This document shows, piece after piece, positions 1-8,914 of a DNA stretch of 64,000 nt; the first letter of the stretch is position 1; the number at the start of each line of letters is the position of its first letter. Under the pieces are notes generated by a model that worked only from the letters and a program-made list of their open reading frames with translations, did not search any database and had not been told where the DNA came from. Source of the DNA: Pseudomonas sp. HR96 (GTDB taxonomy: Bacteria; Pseudomonadota; Gammaproteobacteria; Pseudomonadales; Pseudomonadaceae); NCBI RefSeq assembly GCF_034059295.1, contig NZ_CP139142.1:62001-126000 (forward strand), read 5' to 3'. Position numbers and translations under genes: made by a program.

Positions 1-474
1 CGCCTCTGTTCTTCCAGCCCTTTTTGCCTGGCTTACCCCATCCTGCAAGCCAAGGGTCGACCCGGATGTCAGGGTACTGATCCTTGACCGCTTTCCAGCT
101 TGCCTCACGCGCTGGAGCGTCGCTTCGACATAGAGCTCCCAGCCGACCTAACTAGTCGCATCCATAAGCTCTATGAACAGCTCACGCGCATCAATCGGTG
201 ACTGGAGGCCGTGCTCGTCGACAATACGGAAGTCGCCAAATAATCAGGTCTGCTGGTGCAACTCGACCGCCATGAACACTTCCCAGTCGGTCGTATCTTT
301 ATCCGGGCCTGGATAGGACACCCAAGCCTCACCGATCTGCAACGGCCCGTACCGCGTCTGGAACGTCACCGTTACATGGCCACGGGCGTAGTGCACCCGC
401 GGATTGCCGGTGCCGCGCACTTTTTGATGACTGACGCGACGCTCATAGGCGGAAGGTCTTTCTCCGGAGCGTGA
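1..474 (-). pseudogene. Decayed hypothetical gene
   Basis: Protein-like sequence on the minus strand is split over several frames. Upstream part (about 245-474) reads through VRGTGNPRVHYARG and WEVFMAVELHQQT to a TGA. The same frame then continues plausibly as LFGDFRIVDEHGLQSPIDA, so the TGA looks like an internal nonsense codon. Farther down, VGWELYVEATLQRVR continues as SWKAVKDQYPDIRVDPW only after a one-base shift. The window edge cuts the 3' end. I do not recognise the family. It is probably a relic of accessory DNA next to the other decayed gene at 670-1727. Confidence 0.4.
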
Positions 475-669
475 GCAAGGTGCTCGAGTAACTCCACAAA
501 TCGTCATAGCGGACATCCATCGTCTCAGGTCCATGACGGGTACAGCGATACCTTGGCACCCATTCCTGAGAATGCAAGGGTGATCCGGCCTGAACGCAAA
601 CCGTGGAAAAGTTGCATTCCTGGGGGAATGGGAGATCCTGCAGAGGTTCTTCCAACTGTGGATCTCCCC

Positions 670-1727
670 ATGCCTGCCATCGCCCGAACTGCTGAAGTCG
701 ATGCCCTCCTCTCCCGTGATGCCGTGATCGCCAGTGGCGTCAGCGGCGGCAAAGGCTCGGACGCCTATGCACTGGCAACGGCCGCCTACCTCGACCAGTT
801 CGGCCACCGTGGTCCCCGGCTGATGATTTATGCCGATCTTGGCTGGTGGAGTAGGAGCAGAGCCTCTCCAAGTGCCAGGAACTAGCGAGAGCGATCGGCT
901 GGGAGCTCGTCGTCGTTCACCGAGAGGCGGGCCGGATGATGGAGCGTTGGGAGGGCCGTTGGGAGAACAATGTTCGTCGCTACGACGACTTTTCGTGCGT
1001 CAGCCTGATGCTGCCCTGGAGCACCCGTCGATGCGTTTCTCAACGTCACTGGCGTCAGTCGCCAGAAAAGCTCCAGCCGCAGCAAGATGCCGGTATCCAA
1101 GGTAGACAGCTTACTCAGCCGGCGAGGCCTGCTGAGCCTGGTGTGGAATTCGATCGTCGAATGGACGTTGCTAGAGGTACTGGGAGAAATCGCGGCCACG
1201 GCCGGGAGCTGCATGAGGCCTACACCCGGTACGGCATGAGCCGTGTGAGCTGCTCGTTTTGCATCGTGGCTTCCAAACCTGACCTGGTCTGTTCCGCGAC
1301 TTGCGTTGGCAATCAGGACACCTATCGAGGGATGGTCGCGTTGGAAGTAGCGTTCTTGTTCGCGTTTCATTCTGGCGCCTGGCTGGGCGACATTGCGCTT
1401 CACCTGCTTGACCCCAAAGCGCTGGGGATGCCCCGAAACGCGAAAGAGGTATGCCGCATACGCGAAGCCCCAGAAGCGACAATCCCTAGGCATCTGCACT
1501 ACGTTTCGGGTTGGCCAACCTGTATTCCAACCGCGCAGTAAGCTTATCTTCTCGCGAACGTACGGCTGATCGTCGCGCGATCGTTGAAACTCTACGTAGA
1601 GTACATCACCAGGCCCGAGGTCAGGGCCCGCTACGTAGAGTTGTACGCGTGCAAGCGTGGTGAGGTCGTGGAGATTCCCATTCGACTGACTCATCCAGCT
1701 GCATCGCAGATCGAGTTCGAGTTCTGA
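670..1727 (+). pseudogene. PAPS-reductase-like (PP-loop) protein, decayed
   Basis: The N-terminal stretch carries VSGGKGSDAYALA, close to the PP-loop SGGKDS motif of adenine nucleotide alpha hydrolases and PAPS reductases, followed by RLMIYADLG. The rest of the family signature is in other frames: MMERWEGRWENNVRRYDDF, then NVTGVSRQKSSSRSKMPVS, then YTRYGMSRVSCSFCI with its paired cysteines, then a C-terminal helix region ending QIEFEF. At least three frameshifts, a small internal deletion near 1030 and an in-frame TAA at 1539-1541 break it. Genes of this type are common on phages and integrative elements, where a role in sulfur-based DNA modification or sulfur metabolism is only guessed. No function is expected from this copy. 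Confidence 0.72.
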
Positions 1728-1792
1728 CCGCAACGCCGGGAGTTCACCTGCGCGGCCCAAAACCCAGGCGTGCAGTGATCGTATCGTGGCCA

Positions 1793-2911
1793 TCAGGCCG
1801 GCATCGCCGGGTAGTGAAGTTTTGGCGTGGTCCACGTGCCCTGTCTGATCAGCTTAGCTGCGATGTTGATAGCTTTGGCTCTTGGGTGCTTGGCCAGCGC
1901 GCCATTCTGCAGGCTTTGAAAAACTTCCTTGGCCAACTGGGGTAGGCGATCACTGGCAACGCCGCTCTTCACAAGCTTTTCCATGATTGAAAAAAGCCAC
2001 GACGCGTTTTGTGTTTTTTCTTTCGGAAGAGTTATTTCTTGGGGGGCAATTTTGATCCCCCCACTTTTCAGATTTGGCCCCCCCACCGCAGGCACCTGGC
2101 TAGCGGCTTCTCGTGGCGCGGCCTGCCCCTTGCGTTGTTGGCTCAGCGCCTCAAGCGCTTTTGGTTTTGTGCCGATGCTTCTGAGGGCAAGTCGCTCGAT
2201 GGCAGTGAATGAGCGGCCTTCTCTCTGAGCTGCTGCCTGGATGACCATTGCAGCATCTATCTCCGTGTCGCAAGCACATTTTACGTCATCGCAAACGCTT
2301 TCTACGTCACCATCAGTAAACACGCCGTCACCGTGGTCTTCGGATGGTGTTGTAATTCGGTCTGAATGTTCTTCGGATGCGGATTGCTCACCCTGGGTAA
2401 AAGCAGTGGGCTCCGGCCCGTCCGTTCTAATAAGATCTGTCGGCTTCACACCGATCTCCCCTTCTGCTTGGTTACCTTCCCCGATACTCTCGAAAGTCTC
2501 CACTAACCCTCCGAGCGCTTCTCCTCGTTGCTTTCGATCTGGGCAGCTGACGTTCAGCTTGGCTAGGATCACCTCGCTGAGTCTGATGCGAAAGATGTTC
2601 GGCAGACTCATGCCGTTTTCTGCTCTTCGTACCTCGACCTCTAGCAGCCCTCGCTCGACCAGTCGCTTGCACAGGCGCTTGGCCGTGTTCTCTGAAAACC
2701 CAAAACGCTTCGCGAGGAAAGACCAGGTAATCTCCCGTTCCATGTTCGGATTGCTGCTGCAGAGATCGTAAAGCGATAGCCACATGCCAAAGCTATCAAG
2801 GCCAATCTCAGCAACGCGCTGAAGATGCCTCAGGTAGGTGACGGGAATCATAGTGAAGGGCTTCGATCTGCTGTGATGGTAGAGGTCGTTCACTGTGCAT
2901 AGGGTAGTCAT
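1793..2911 (-). CDS. repA: RepA-like replication initiator, winged helix
   Basis: A 372-residue protein with a winged-helix region near residues 55-100 (ITWSFLAKRFGFSENTAKRL, then LVERGLLEVE). An acidic low-complexity middle follows (about 130-230), then a C-terminal helical part. The start at 2911 has AGGA eight bases upstream. It lies 200 bp from a nine-copy palindrome array and reads away from parB and parA, which is the classic layout of a Pseudomonas megaplasmid rep-par region. Replication initiation is therefore inferred from context plus the DNA-binding fold, not from a diagnostic motif. A regulator is the alternative. A rho-independent-looking hairpin stands between the array and the ribosome-binding site, so expression may be attenuated. 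Confidence 0.6.
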   Translation of the reverse strand: MTTLCTVNDLYHHSRSKPFTMIPVTYLRHLQRVAEIGLDSFGMWLSLYDLCSSNPNMEREITWSFLAKRFGFSENTAKRLCKRLVERGLLEVEVRRAENGMSLPNIFRIRLSEVILAKLNVSCPDRKQRGEALGGLVETFESIGEGNQAEGEIGVKPTDLIRTDGPEPTAFTQGEQSASEEHSDRITTPSEDHGDGVFTDGDVESVCDDVKCACDTEIDAAMVIQAAAQREGRSFTAIERLALRSIGTKPKALEALSQQRKGQAAPREAASQVPAVGGPNLKSGGIKIAPQEITLPKEKTQNASWLFSIMEKLVKSGVASDRLPQLAKEVFQSLQNGALAKHPRAKAINIAAKLIRQGTWTTPKLHYPAMPA

Positions 2912-2955
2912 CGTGTTTTTCCTAGGTATAAAAAAACCCGCCTAGTGGCGGGTTT
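2912..2955 (-). terminator. Hairpin with U-run in the repA leader
   Basis: On the minus strand a perfect stem, AAACCCGCC/GGCGGGTTT with a four-base loop (2934-2955), runs into seven T residues and then into the AGGA box and start codon of repA. It could end transcription arriving from the palindrome array or act as an attenuator of repA. No promoter inside the 20-base gap is visible, so read-through would be needed for repA expression from upstream. Confidence 0.6.
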
Positions 2956-3115
2956 ATTTGGCGTACTACCGATTTGGCGGCGCCGATCTATGTGAGGTGG
3001 TGGTGGACCTGTCTCTGGCGGAGCGGACGCGTAGCCCGCTGATAGGCGAGGCAGGCCAATCGTGGTTGGTGCTAATCTGCTGTTGGCCAACTCGCTGCAA
3101 GCGAAGCCATCCGGC

Positions 3116-3711
3116 TTGTCGTATGCATACGACAAATCCGAAGGAACCCGATCAGGCACGTGAAGGAGGTTCGAAACTATCGCAAACTTGTCGTATGCAT
3201 ACGACAAATCCTGAGCGACTAAGGTGAACACGGCTGGCTCGTCGAAGCGACCGACCTTTTTGTCGTATGCATACGACAAAACCGACCTGCTAAGATTGAT
3301 CGCCTCGACTAGGTCCGAAGCGCTGTTGATCTTGCCATATGCATACGACAAATGAAGAGCGGCTAGGGTGAAAATGGCCGGGTTGCCGAAGCGACGGACC
3401 GGTTTGTCGTATGCATACGACATGATCGAGCCACCCAGATCAGGCACGCGGCGCTGGTCCGTGGCACTGGCCCTCCTGTCGGATGCATACGACAAAGCTG
3501 GAGGTACCGGAACGAGCGCAAGGGGCAGGATCGAGGCCATGAGCAGGCTGTCGTATACACATGATAACTTAGGACAAGCTGAACCAGGCCTTGCTGGAAA
3601 GCGATGCTGCGGGGCGAAGCTGTCGTATGCATACGGCTGACTGTTCAGGTCTGGCTTAATCAAGTGAAGATGACTAAGGAAAAAATCGGTTTTGTCGTAT
3701 GCATACGACAA
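3116..3711. repeat. Nine palindromes phased at exactly 72 bp
   Basis: A 20-bp perfect palindrome, TTGTCGTATGCATACGACAA, recurs at 3116, 3188, 3260, 3332, 3404, 3476, 3548, 3620 and 3692. All eight intervals are exactly 72 bp. Copies 1, 2, 3 and 9 are perfect, copy 5 differs in the last base, and copies 4, 6, 7 and 8 are degenerate. The 52-bp spacers are mostly unique, although spacers 2 and 4 are clearly related and 1 and 5 share a block. The array lies between parB and repA. It could be the centromere bound by ParB, replication iterons bound by RepA, or both. Confidence 0.9.
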
Positions 3712-3967
3712 ATTCACAGAGGATGGAGCGAAAGGATTGGTCGCCGCGCTTGAGCCAGCGAGAGGCGCGATGAACGCCTGGTGCTTCAGCGGGAGAGGGC
3801 AGAGTGTGGATGTAAGCCGCCCAGTCGCTGAGCGTTTATTCACAGCGCCTGCTGCTGCCCATTCAGCATTGAACCAGCGGTGGACGACGCAACTTATCGG
3901 CAAGCTATAAGCACGAAAGGCGAGCAACCTAAAAGGTGCTCGCCCACGTGCAGCGCCGTCCGACGGT

Positions 3968-4996
3968 CTAGTCTTCACTGACGCCAGCATCTCCTTGTTG
4001 CTCGAGCAAAGCAGCAAACCGCTTCGACAACTCATCCAGAGATAGGTCGCTGTTGAGCTTTGAAGACAGAGTAATCTGCACCGACCCCCGCTCCGTGCGA
4101 CGGATGCTGCCCAACTTCTCACCGCCTTTACCTATGACCTCGATCGCACTGGCGGCGCCTGCAGAACCTTGGTTACTGCGGACTACCCGCTGCAGAACCT
4201 TATCGCTCATGGCACCCGAGCTGATCCGTGGGGCCAGCTCTATAAGAGTGCGCTTGTAGCGCTCCCCGTGATTCTCGTCGTTAACCAGAGCCACGATGGC
4301 TTTAGCGGTCAAGACACTGACCTTACCCATAGGTCCGATCGCATCGATCAGCTCGCGCGGAATCCGGAAGAAGGTCAGCAGGTTGTTAAGCGTTTGCCGT
4401 TGCAGGCCAAGCTCCGCAGCCAGCGACGTCTGATTCTTGTAGACGCCCTGGTCCAGGGCTCGCTGATATGACTTCGCCTTGGCCCAGCTCGACAGATTCG
4501 CGCGGTTGTTGTTCTCGTGCTCCATGGCGGCAAAGGCGGACTTGTCGTCAAAGTCCTTCACCACGCACGAGAAGGGGCGTTCGAGATCCTTTGCTACCAG
4601 CCAACGTCTTAGGCCGTAGATCAGCTCGTATTGACCTGGCTTCGCAGGATGAGGGCGAACAAGCCCGGGGACGGACTGGCCTGCCGCGCGGATCGCCTGG
4701 GTGAGCTGGTCAAGATCGCCCATCTCGTCCTCGGGGCGATCAGCGAAAGACCACGGTTCTATAAGAGACGGATCGATCTGCTGGATGAGGTTTCCCTGCC
4801 CTTCGCCATCCGAGCTTTTCTTTTGCTGCGGCGCCTTGGGTTTTTCGGGAAACCGCGCAAGCAGACTGTCACCACCTACGCTCTGAGCTTCAGGGTGAAC
4901 ACGTCGAGGGCCTGCGGCAGCCTGCTTTTGTTTTTCTTCAACAAGCTGGGCGGTGAACAGTCCTGCTACACCGGGCGCTCGAGGCATGTCACTCAC
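3968..4996 (-). CDS. parB: ParB-family partition protein
   Basis: 342 residues. The ParB/Spo0J core is visible: YELIYGLRRW near 123-132 (the GxRR box), then the ENNNRANLS box near 161-169, then a helix-turn-helix around 189-210 (TSLAAELGLQRQTLNNLL). The first 70 residues are a polar linker that would contact ParA, and the C-terminus is likely the dimer domain. It binds centromere sites and stimulates ParA ATPase. Its start overlaps the parA stop by ATGA, so the two are translationally coupled. The palindrome array begins about 260 bp downstream of its stop and is the obvious candidate binding site. Confidence 0.9.
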   Translation of the reverse strand: MSDMPRAPGVAGLFTAQLVEEKQKQAAAGPRRVHPEAQSVGGDSLLARFPEKPKAPQQKKSSDGEGQGNLIQQIDPSLIEPWSFADRPEDEMGDLDQLTQAIRAAGQSVPGLVRPHPAKPGQYELIYGLRRWLVAKDLERPFSCVVKDFDDKSAFAAMEHENNNRANLSSWAKAKSYQRALDQGVYKNQTSLAAELGLQRQTLNNLLTFFRIPRELIDAIGPMGKVSVLTAKAIVALVNDENHGERYKRTLIELAPRISSGAMSDKVLQRVVRSNQGSAGAASAIEVIGKGGEKLGSIRRTERGSVQITLSSKLNSDLSLDELSKRFAALLEQQGDAGVSED

Positions 4997-6222
4997 TTAT
5001 CTCTCCCCGCAGCTTGCGCCTGCTGTGCCCAGATAGTTTTCAGATCTTTAAGAATTTCATCGTTGACGCCATCGAGAATTTCGACAGCGCGGCGATAAGA
5101 GTCGCGAGTGGATCTCGACGGAACTTGGTCGTACACAGAAGAAAGTTCGGCGTTGGCGCGCTCAATCGCTGCCGTAAGATTGACTACGTTACTCAACACG
5201 TAGTCACCATAAAGATGGCGAATACGCTGTTCTATCTTCATCGCCGCTTGAAACTTGGGTCCTGGATGACGGGTGATCATCAGGCGCAAGTAATCAAATT
5301 CCTTCTCCGCCGCCTCAAACAGGCTGGCCAGAGCGGAGCAAAGCATCACGAAGGACGCGTAATCATAGGTTCCAGGCGGGATCGGCACAATAAGGCCATT
5401 TGCCGCCATCATGGCGTTCAGCGATACGCTCGCCATGTTAGGACCGCAGTCGAGAAGGATGAGGTCATATTCGTCTCTGACAACATCGACCGCGTTACGC
5501 AGGCGGAACACCGGGCTGCCTAGATTTTCCGAGTTGTTCATCTCGGGATTAGGCAATTGGATATCCAGCTCCTGCAAACTTAAGTTCGCCGGTATCAGAT
5601 GAATACCTGGGAAGTAGGATTCGAAAGTGCAGCGCCGAATTGCCTGGGGATCCAACAACAGCGCCTGGTTGATGATATCTTCGCTGCTGAGCTCAATATC
5701 CGGGATATATGGGCCGAGGTTGACGGTGCTAGATGCTTGCGGGTCAAGATCGACCACTAGCACTCTAAGGCCTTCGATAGCTGCCTTCTGGGCCAGGTGA
5801 ACGACAGTGGTGGTCTTGGCGACGCCGCCCTTGAAGTTCGATACGGCGATGATCATCGAGCTGGAGCCGGCGGGTCGGAGGTAGCGTGAGCCGAACCGAT
5901 CGCGGTAGCGGTTGATGTCGTCCAGGGTAAACGACCACTTACCGCGTTCGTCTTTCGGGATCGGCTTGGCAGACAAATCGCCTGCCTCGAAGGCCGCCAC
6001 GATTTCAGCCTCGGCTGCGCGTATCGTATTGGGCGACTTGTCGATCAGCTGAGCGGCTTCGGCCAGGGACCAAGTACGGGCACGTTTCTGCTCGTCCGGC
6101 TTGATGACGTCGGTGCGCAGCATGGCTAGCTCCGCGTTTCCCTTCTCGGAGAAACTTCGAAGCAAAGCGCCAGCGTTTTTTGCGCCCAACTGACTCGGTA
6201 CGTGCTCGAACAGCTTATTCAT
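4993..6222 (-). CDS. parA: ParA-family partition ATPase with N-terminal HTH
   Basis: 409 residues. An N-terminal domain of about 120 residues contains an HTH-like stretch (WSLAEAAQLIDKSPNTIRAAE, about 51-71), as in P1-type large ParA proteins that repress their own operon. The ATPase domain starts near 123 with the deviant Walker A KGGVAKTTT (131-139), then VVDLDPQASST and the Walker B-like LILLDCGPN. It would position the plasmid with ParB. The start at 6222 has GGAGTG just upstream. Operon order is parA-parB, coupled by ATGA. Autoregulation through the upstream region 6223-6468 is inferred from the family. Confidence 0.93.
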   Translation of the reverse strand: MNKLFEHVPSQLGAKNAGALLRSFSEKGNAELAMLRTDVIKPDEQKRARTWSLAEAAQLIDKSPNTIRAAEAEIVAAFEAGDLSAKPIPKDERGKWSFTLDDINRYRDRFGSRYLRPAGSSSMIIAVSNFKGGVAKTTTVVHLAQKAAIEGLRVLVVDLDPQASSTVNLGPYIPDIELSSEDIINQALLLDPQAIRRCTFESYFPGIHLIPANLSLQELDIQLPNPEMNNSENLGSPVFRLRNAVDVVRDEYDLILLDCGPNMASVSLNAMMAANGLIVPIPPGTYDYASFVMLCSALASLFEAAEKEFDYLRLMITRHPGPKFQAAMKIEQRIRHLYGDYVLSNVVNLTAAIERANAELSSVYDQVPSRSTRDSYRRAVEILDGVNDEILKDLKTIWAQQAQAAGRDK

Positions 6223-6468
6223 CCCACACTCCGATTTGAATGGTCAACGGCGTAATAATGCTCTTTGAGCGTTCAAACCGCAATAGTGCATTCAGCATCT
6301 TTTGCGGGGTGCGGACGGCCGTGCTCTCGTTTTGACAAGGAAGGACGAGCCGCGCGCGGTTGTATAGAGATCATCCCTTTCCAGCCGCAAAATGCTATCA
6401 AACGGGCGGAGTGCAGTCTCAGCTATCGAATTGGAGGGGAATATCAATGCCTTAGGGGGCAGGTTCAC
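6223..6468. other. parA upstream region
   Basis: No gene is supported here. It separates the parA start from the 3' end of the next minus-strand gene and should hold the par promoter and operator. I see no perfect inverted repeat that would identify the operator. Confidence 0.4.
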
Positions 6469-6888
6469 TCAGGAGCAGAAGGCGGCCACGAGCGGCGGTA
6501 GGCTAGCTGCCGTGGCCACCTTCGGTGGCGGCACCGCCGGCGGCCATCTTCTTGCGGTTGGGTCGCTTATACGCAGGATTTGGTGCTTCAGGCGCGGCTC
6601 TCTCAGCTTGCTGTAGTGCAGGCCGTGCCTCAGGCCAATTGGCCGGTCGCTATCGGTGCCCAGATCAGCCAGTAGCGCCTCGCTCAGAGGCTTTTCGCCC
6701 TGCAGCTTTGGAATGTCGCGCCGTTTGCGGTCGCGGTACACCAGATCATCAGGGATCCCGAACCGGTGAGCCAGCTCGGCGTCCGGGGACAGACCGTGCA
6801 CCCGCGGCGCTCGCTTCACCGGGGCCAGGCCCTGGCGCAGGCGCATCAGGTAGACTGCACGCCGGCTGATGATCGCGGAAGCGGCCAA
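6469..6888 (-). CDS. Hypothetical protein
   Basis: A 139-residue basic protein with no signal peptide or membrane segment. The middle (LSPDAELAHRFGIPDDLVYRDRKRR) has an HTH-like feel, and the C-terminus is proline and alanine rich. It lies upstream of parA on the same strand with a 246-bp gap, so it is not clearly in the par operon. The reading frame has GC-rich third positions typical of the organism, which favours it over the opposite-strand frame. I do not recognise the family. A small DNA-binding plasmid protein is a guess. Confidence 0.5.
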   Translation of the reverse strand: MAASAIISRRAVYLMRLRQGLAPVKRAPRVHGLSPDAELAHRFGIPDDLVYRDRKRRDIPKLQGEKPLSEALLADLGTDSDRPIGLRHGLHYSKLREPRLKHQILRISDPTARRWPPAVPPPKVATAASLPPLVAAFCS

Positions 6889-6925
6889 AACTATCGACGA
6901 TTCTGATGCGTTGTAGCTGGAAGGT

Positions 6926-7120
6926 TCAAGAGCGAGCTATCACCTTTTGTTTTTCCGGCAAAGGTGCGAACCAGTTTTCATCGGCGACTGCCTGGCTGAT
7001 TCGCGCTACCCTTTCTTGGGTGAGCGTCTTTTTGCTAGTAGTGACCGGTAGATACGGATCGTTTACAAGGAATTGTCCTATAGGGGTCATCTGCATAAGC
7101 ATGGCGTTGAATCCAGTCAT
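6926..7120 (-). CDS. Small hypothetical protein
   Basis: A 64-residue frame starting at the ATG at 7120 (a TTG at 7141 would add seven residues). Composition is protein-like (LTQERVARISQAVADENWF), but no family is recognised and no good ribosome-binding site is seen. A frame on the plus strand of the same stretch looks less convincing. Confidence 0.35.
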   Translation of the reverse strand: MTGFNAMLMQMTPIGQFLVNDPYLPVTTSKKTLTQERVARISQAVADENWFAPLPEKQKVIARS

Positions 7121-7141
7121 CGCATGTGTAGCCAGGGGCAA

Positions 7142-7409
7142 ATTTTTTACCCAGCACTGAAGGTCGGCCAGCCCGGGTGCCGGAGTATCCTGACCGGGTG
7201 GGCGAGGTAATGCCCCCGGCGGCGCCGATAACTCAATACACCCGTTTATATATTTTTATCAAATATGAACGAACTTGATTTGAAGGGATACGATTTCCAC
7301 CAAGCCCATACGGATGTCTTGCAATAGGGAATACCGCTATTCAAGCACCCCAATCTGTGTGGCTTTGGCGAATTCGTGCCCTCTAAGGATTCTCCGAACA
7401 AGTCCCGGG
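7142..7409. other. Intergenic, no gene seen
   Basis: About 270 bp between the small hypothetical gene and the IS5 fragment. I see no coding frame, RNA gene or repeat that I can support. Confidence 0.4.
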
Positions 7410-7804
7410 TATTCGAAAATCGCCTGACCACCTGATCCGAGCCTCCCATGAGCGAGATGAGCTTTTCCGACTTCGAGTACGCCGGCAAGCGCAAGCAAAC
7501 TCGCCGCGAGCGCTTCCTTGCCGAGATGGATCAGGTCGTGCCCTGGACGGGCCTGCTGGGGCTGATCGAGCCTTTCTACCCCAAGACCGGTGGCGGTCGA
7601 AAACCTTATCCACTGGAAACCATGTTGCGCATTCACCTGCTGCAAAATTGGTTGTCCCTGAGTGATCCGGGCATGGAGGAACCGCTCTACGAAATCACGC
7701 CCATGCGTCAGTTCGCGCGTCTGACACTGAGCGCGCCGATACCGGAAGACACCACGATCATGAACTTTCGACACCTGCTGGAGAGGCATCAGTTGGCGCC
7801 TTAG
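7410..7804 (+). mobile_element. IS5-family element, 5' fragment
   Basis: The left end lies somewhere around the sequence AAAATCGCCTGACCACCTGATCC (7416-7438), which contains a plausible terminal repeat. The right part of the element is missing. The cut is at about 7802, where sequence homologous to 33271 onward begins, so the element is fused directly to a copy of the receiver/LOV-kinase region. Confidence 0.6.
7448..7804 (+). pseudogene. IS5-family transposase, N-terminal part only
   Basis: 118 residues resembling the first third of IS5-group transposases ([38 protein letters not shown], ending at the MNFRHLLE block). Full proteins are about 320 residues and carry a DDE domain. The catalytic acidic triad is absent here, so it cannot transpose. 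The stop comes from the fused flanking DNA. Confidence 0.88.
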
Positions 7805-7880
7805 CTAGAGGTCGCATACCAGGCCAGGGCATTGATTCGTGGATCTTTCATCGACAGATAACCGTGCATAAGGACCACGT

Positions 7881-8243
7881 ATGGATTCAATCATCGTTGT
7901 CGAAGACGAAGAGCTGATACTCGAGCCGATGGTCGATATCTTGGAAATATACGGGTACAAGGTCAAAGCTTTCCTCAATGCCGGTTCAGCTTGGGATTAT
8001 ATCGATGGCAACAGCAGCGAGCTCAAGCTGCTGATCACCGACTTGCGCATGCCGGGCGACATCAACGGTGTCGGCCTGGTGCAGCGGGTTCATGAAAAAT
8101 TTCCCCAGATGCCGATTGTCGTTGCTTCGGGTTACCACAGTGAATCAGACTCGCTGCACATCAACCACGTGTTCTGGCTGCCCAAGCACTTTACCCTCGA
8201 TGAACTGCACTTGACCTGCCAGCAGCTGGCTCCGCTGAAATGA
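7881..8243 (+). CDS. Single-domain response regulator, decayed paralogue
   Basis: 120 residues, one receiver domain: acidic E8 and D9, phosphoacceptor D54 in LITDLRMPG, and the conserved lysine at 102. The residue after the lysine is His instead of the usual cis-Pro (LPKHF versus LSKPF in the paralogue at 33355-33717), which may impair signalling. It lies upstream of a truncated LOV kinase exactly as the intact pair lies at 33355-35368. A phosphate sink or CheY-like partner for the LOV kinase is the likely original role. The IS5 fragment has replaced the gene upstream. Confidence 0.85.
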   Translation: MDSIIVVEDEELILEPMVDILEIYGYKVKAFLNAGSAWDYIDGNSSELKLLITDLRMPGDINGVGLVQRVHEKFPQMPIVVASGYHSESDSLHINHVFWLPKHFTLDELHLTCQQLAPLK

Positions 8244-8303
8244 TCTACCTTTTCCAGTGAGCCTCTCATGAGCCTTGCTTGACCACCTATTGCAGGGCTC
8301 CTG

Positions 8304-8606
8304 ATGCCTCACCCAACCACCAGCGTCGGCAACCAGTTCACCGGCGACATCACCGGCTGCGATCACAACATCTTTTTTGCCGCAGTCGAGACCACGCGCA
8401 TGCCGATAACGGTGACCGATACCAATCGTCCCGACTATCCAATCATTTTTGCCAATCAGGCTTTTCTTGAAATGACAGGGTATGGGTCCGAAGAGATCAT
8501 TGGTCCCAATTGCCGATTTCTGCAGGGGCCGGAAACAGATCTCGCAGTGATCAACCGGGTACGCGAGGGTATAGCTTTGCGCACCCAAGTGGCATCGAAA
8601 AGGTGA
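8304..8606 (+). pseudogene. LOV histidine kinase, N-terminal remnant
   Basis: About 90 residues match the start of the LOV kinase at 33779 (MPHx[20 protein letters not shown]). The photoactive cysteine is kept in GPNCRFLQG (residue 70). After residue 90 the similarity ends and a stop follows after ten more residues, so the rest of the LOV domain, the kinase and the receiver domains are all lost. A lone fragment could not complete the flavin-binding fold. It forms the second half of a decayed two-gene unit with 7881-8243. Confidence 0.85.
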
Positions 8607-8914
8607 CTTCTCCGACGCTTGCGTAATAGGATCATCCTGCTCTTGCGCTGACGGCGCGAGGGTATCCACATATTTTAAGGTACGACAATCGTCTTAGCGC
8701 ATGGGCCTAGTTAGCTGGCTTCGCTAGTGGCTTACGGCTCAGCGCATCCACCACATTAAATAGATGAGGTCTGAAGGTAGACACTATCAATGTCATAGCA
8801 AAAACCTTTCAAAGGTGTATGAGGCCCGGCCGATAGACTAGGTATGAGCCACACGACTGGTCAATAAAACCGGCTCGGAATCCGGCCTGAAGCGGGACCA
8901 TAGGAGCAAACGAC
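8607..8914. other. Intergenic, no gene seen
   Basis: About 300 bp between the LOV remnant and the next gene. No homology to the intact LOV-kinase gene continues here. I see no supported gene, hairpin or repeat. Confidence 0.4.

Noticed and set aside
882-1835. 317-codon minus-strand frame after repA
   Set aside because: The plus strand of most of this stretch carries recognisable PAPS-reductase-family sequence in broken frames. The minus frame has no family features and overlaps repA.
3116-3711. CRISPR array (20-nt repeats, 52-nt spacers)
   Set aside because: The repeats are perfect palindromes, spacers are too long and partly related to each other, spacing is fixed to the base, and there is no cas gene. 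Position beside parAB and repA explains it better.
2908-4122. A 404-codon minus-strand frame across the palindrome array with a repeated SYAYDK motif
   Set aside because: The repeat period of 72 bp is a multiple of three, so every frame reads the same peptide repeatedly. The frame overlaps parB and has no plausible protein composition. It is an artefact of the array.
7881-8243. Classing the receiver at 7881 as a pseudogene
   Set aside because: The frame is complete and the phosphoacceptor and lysine are present. Only one unusual residue is seen, so it is kept as a gene with a caveat.
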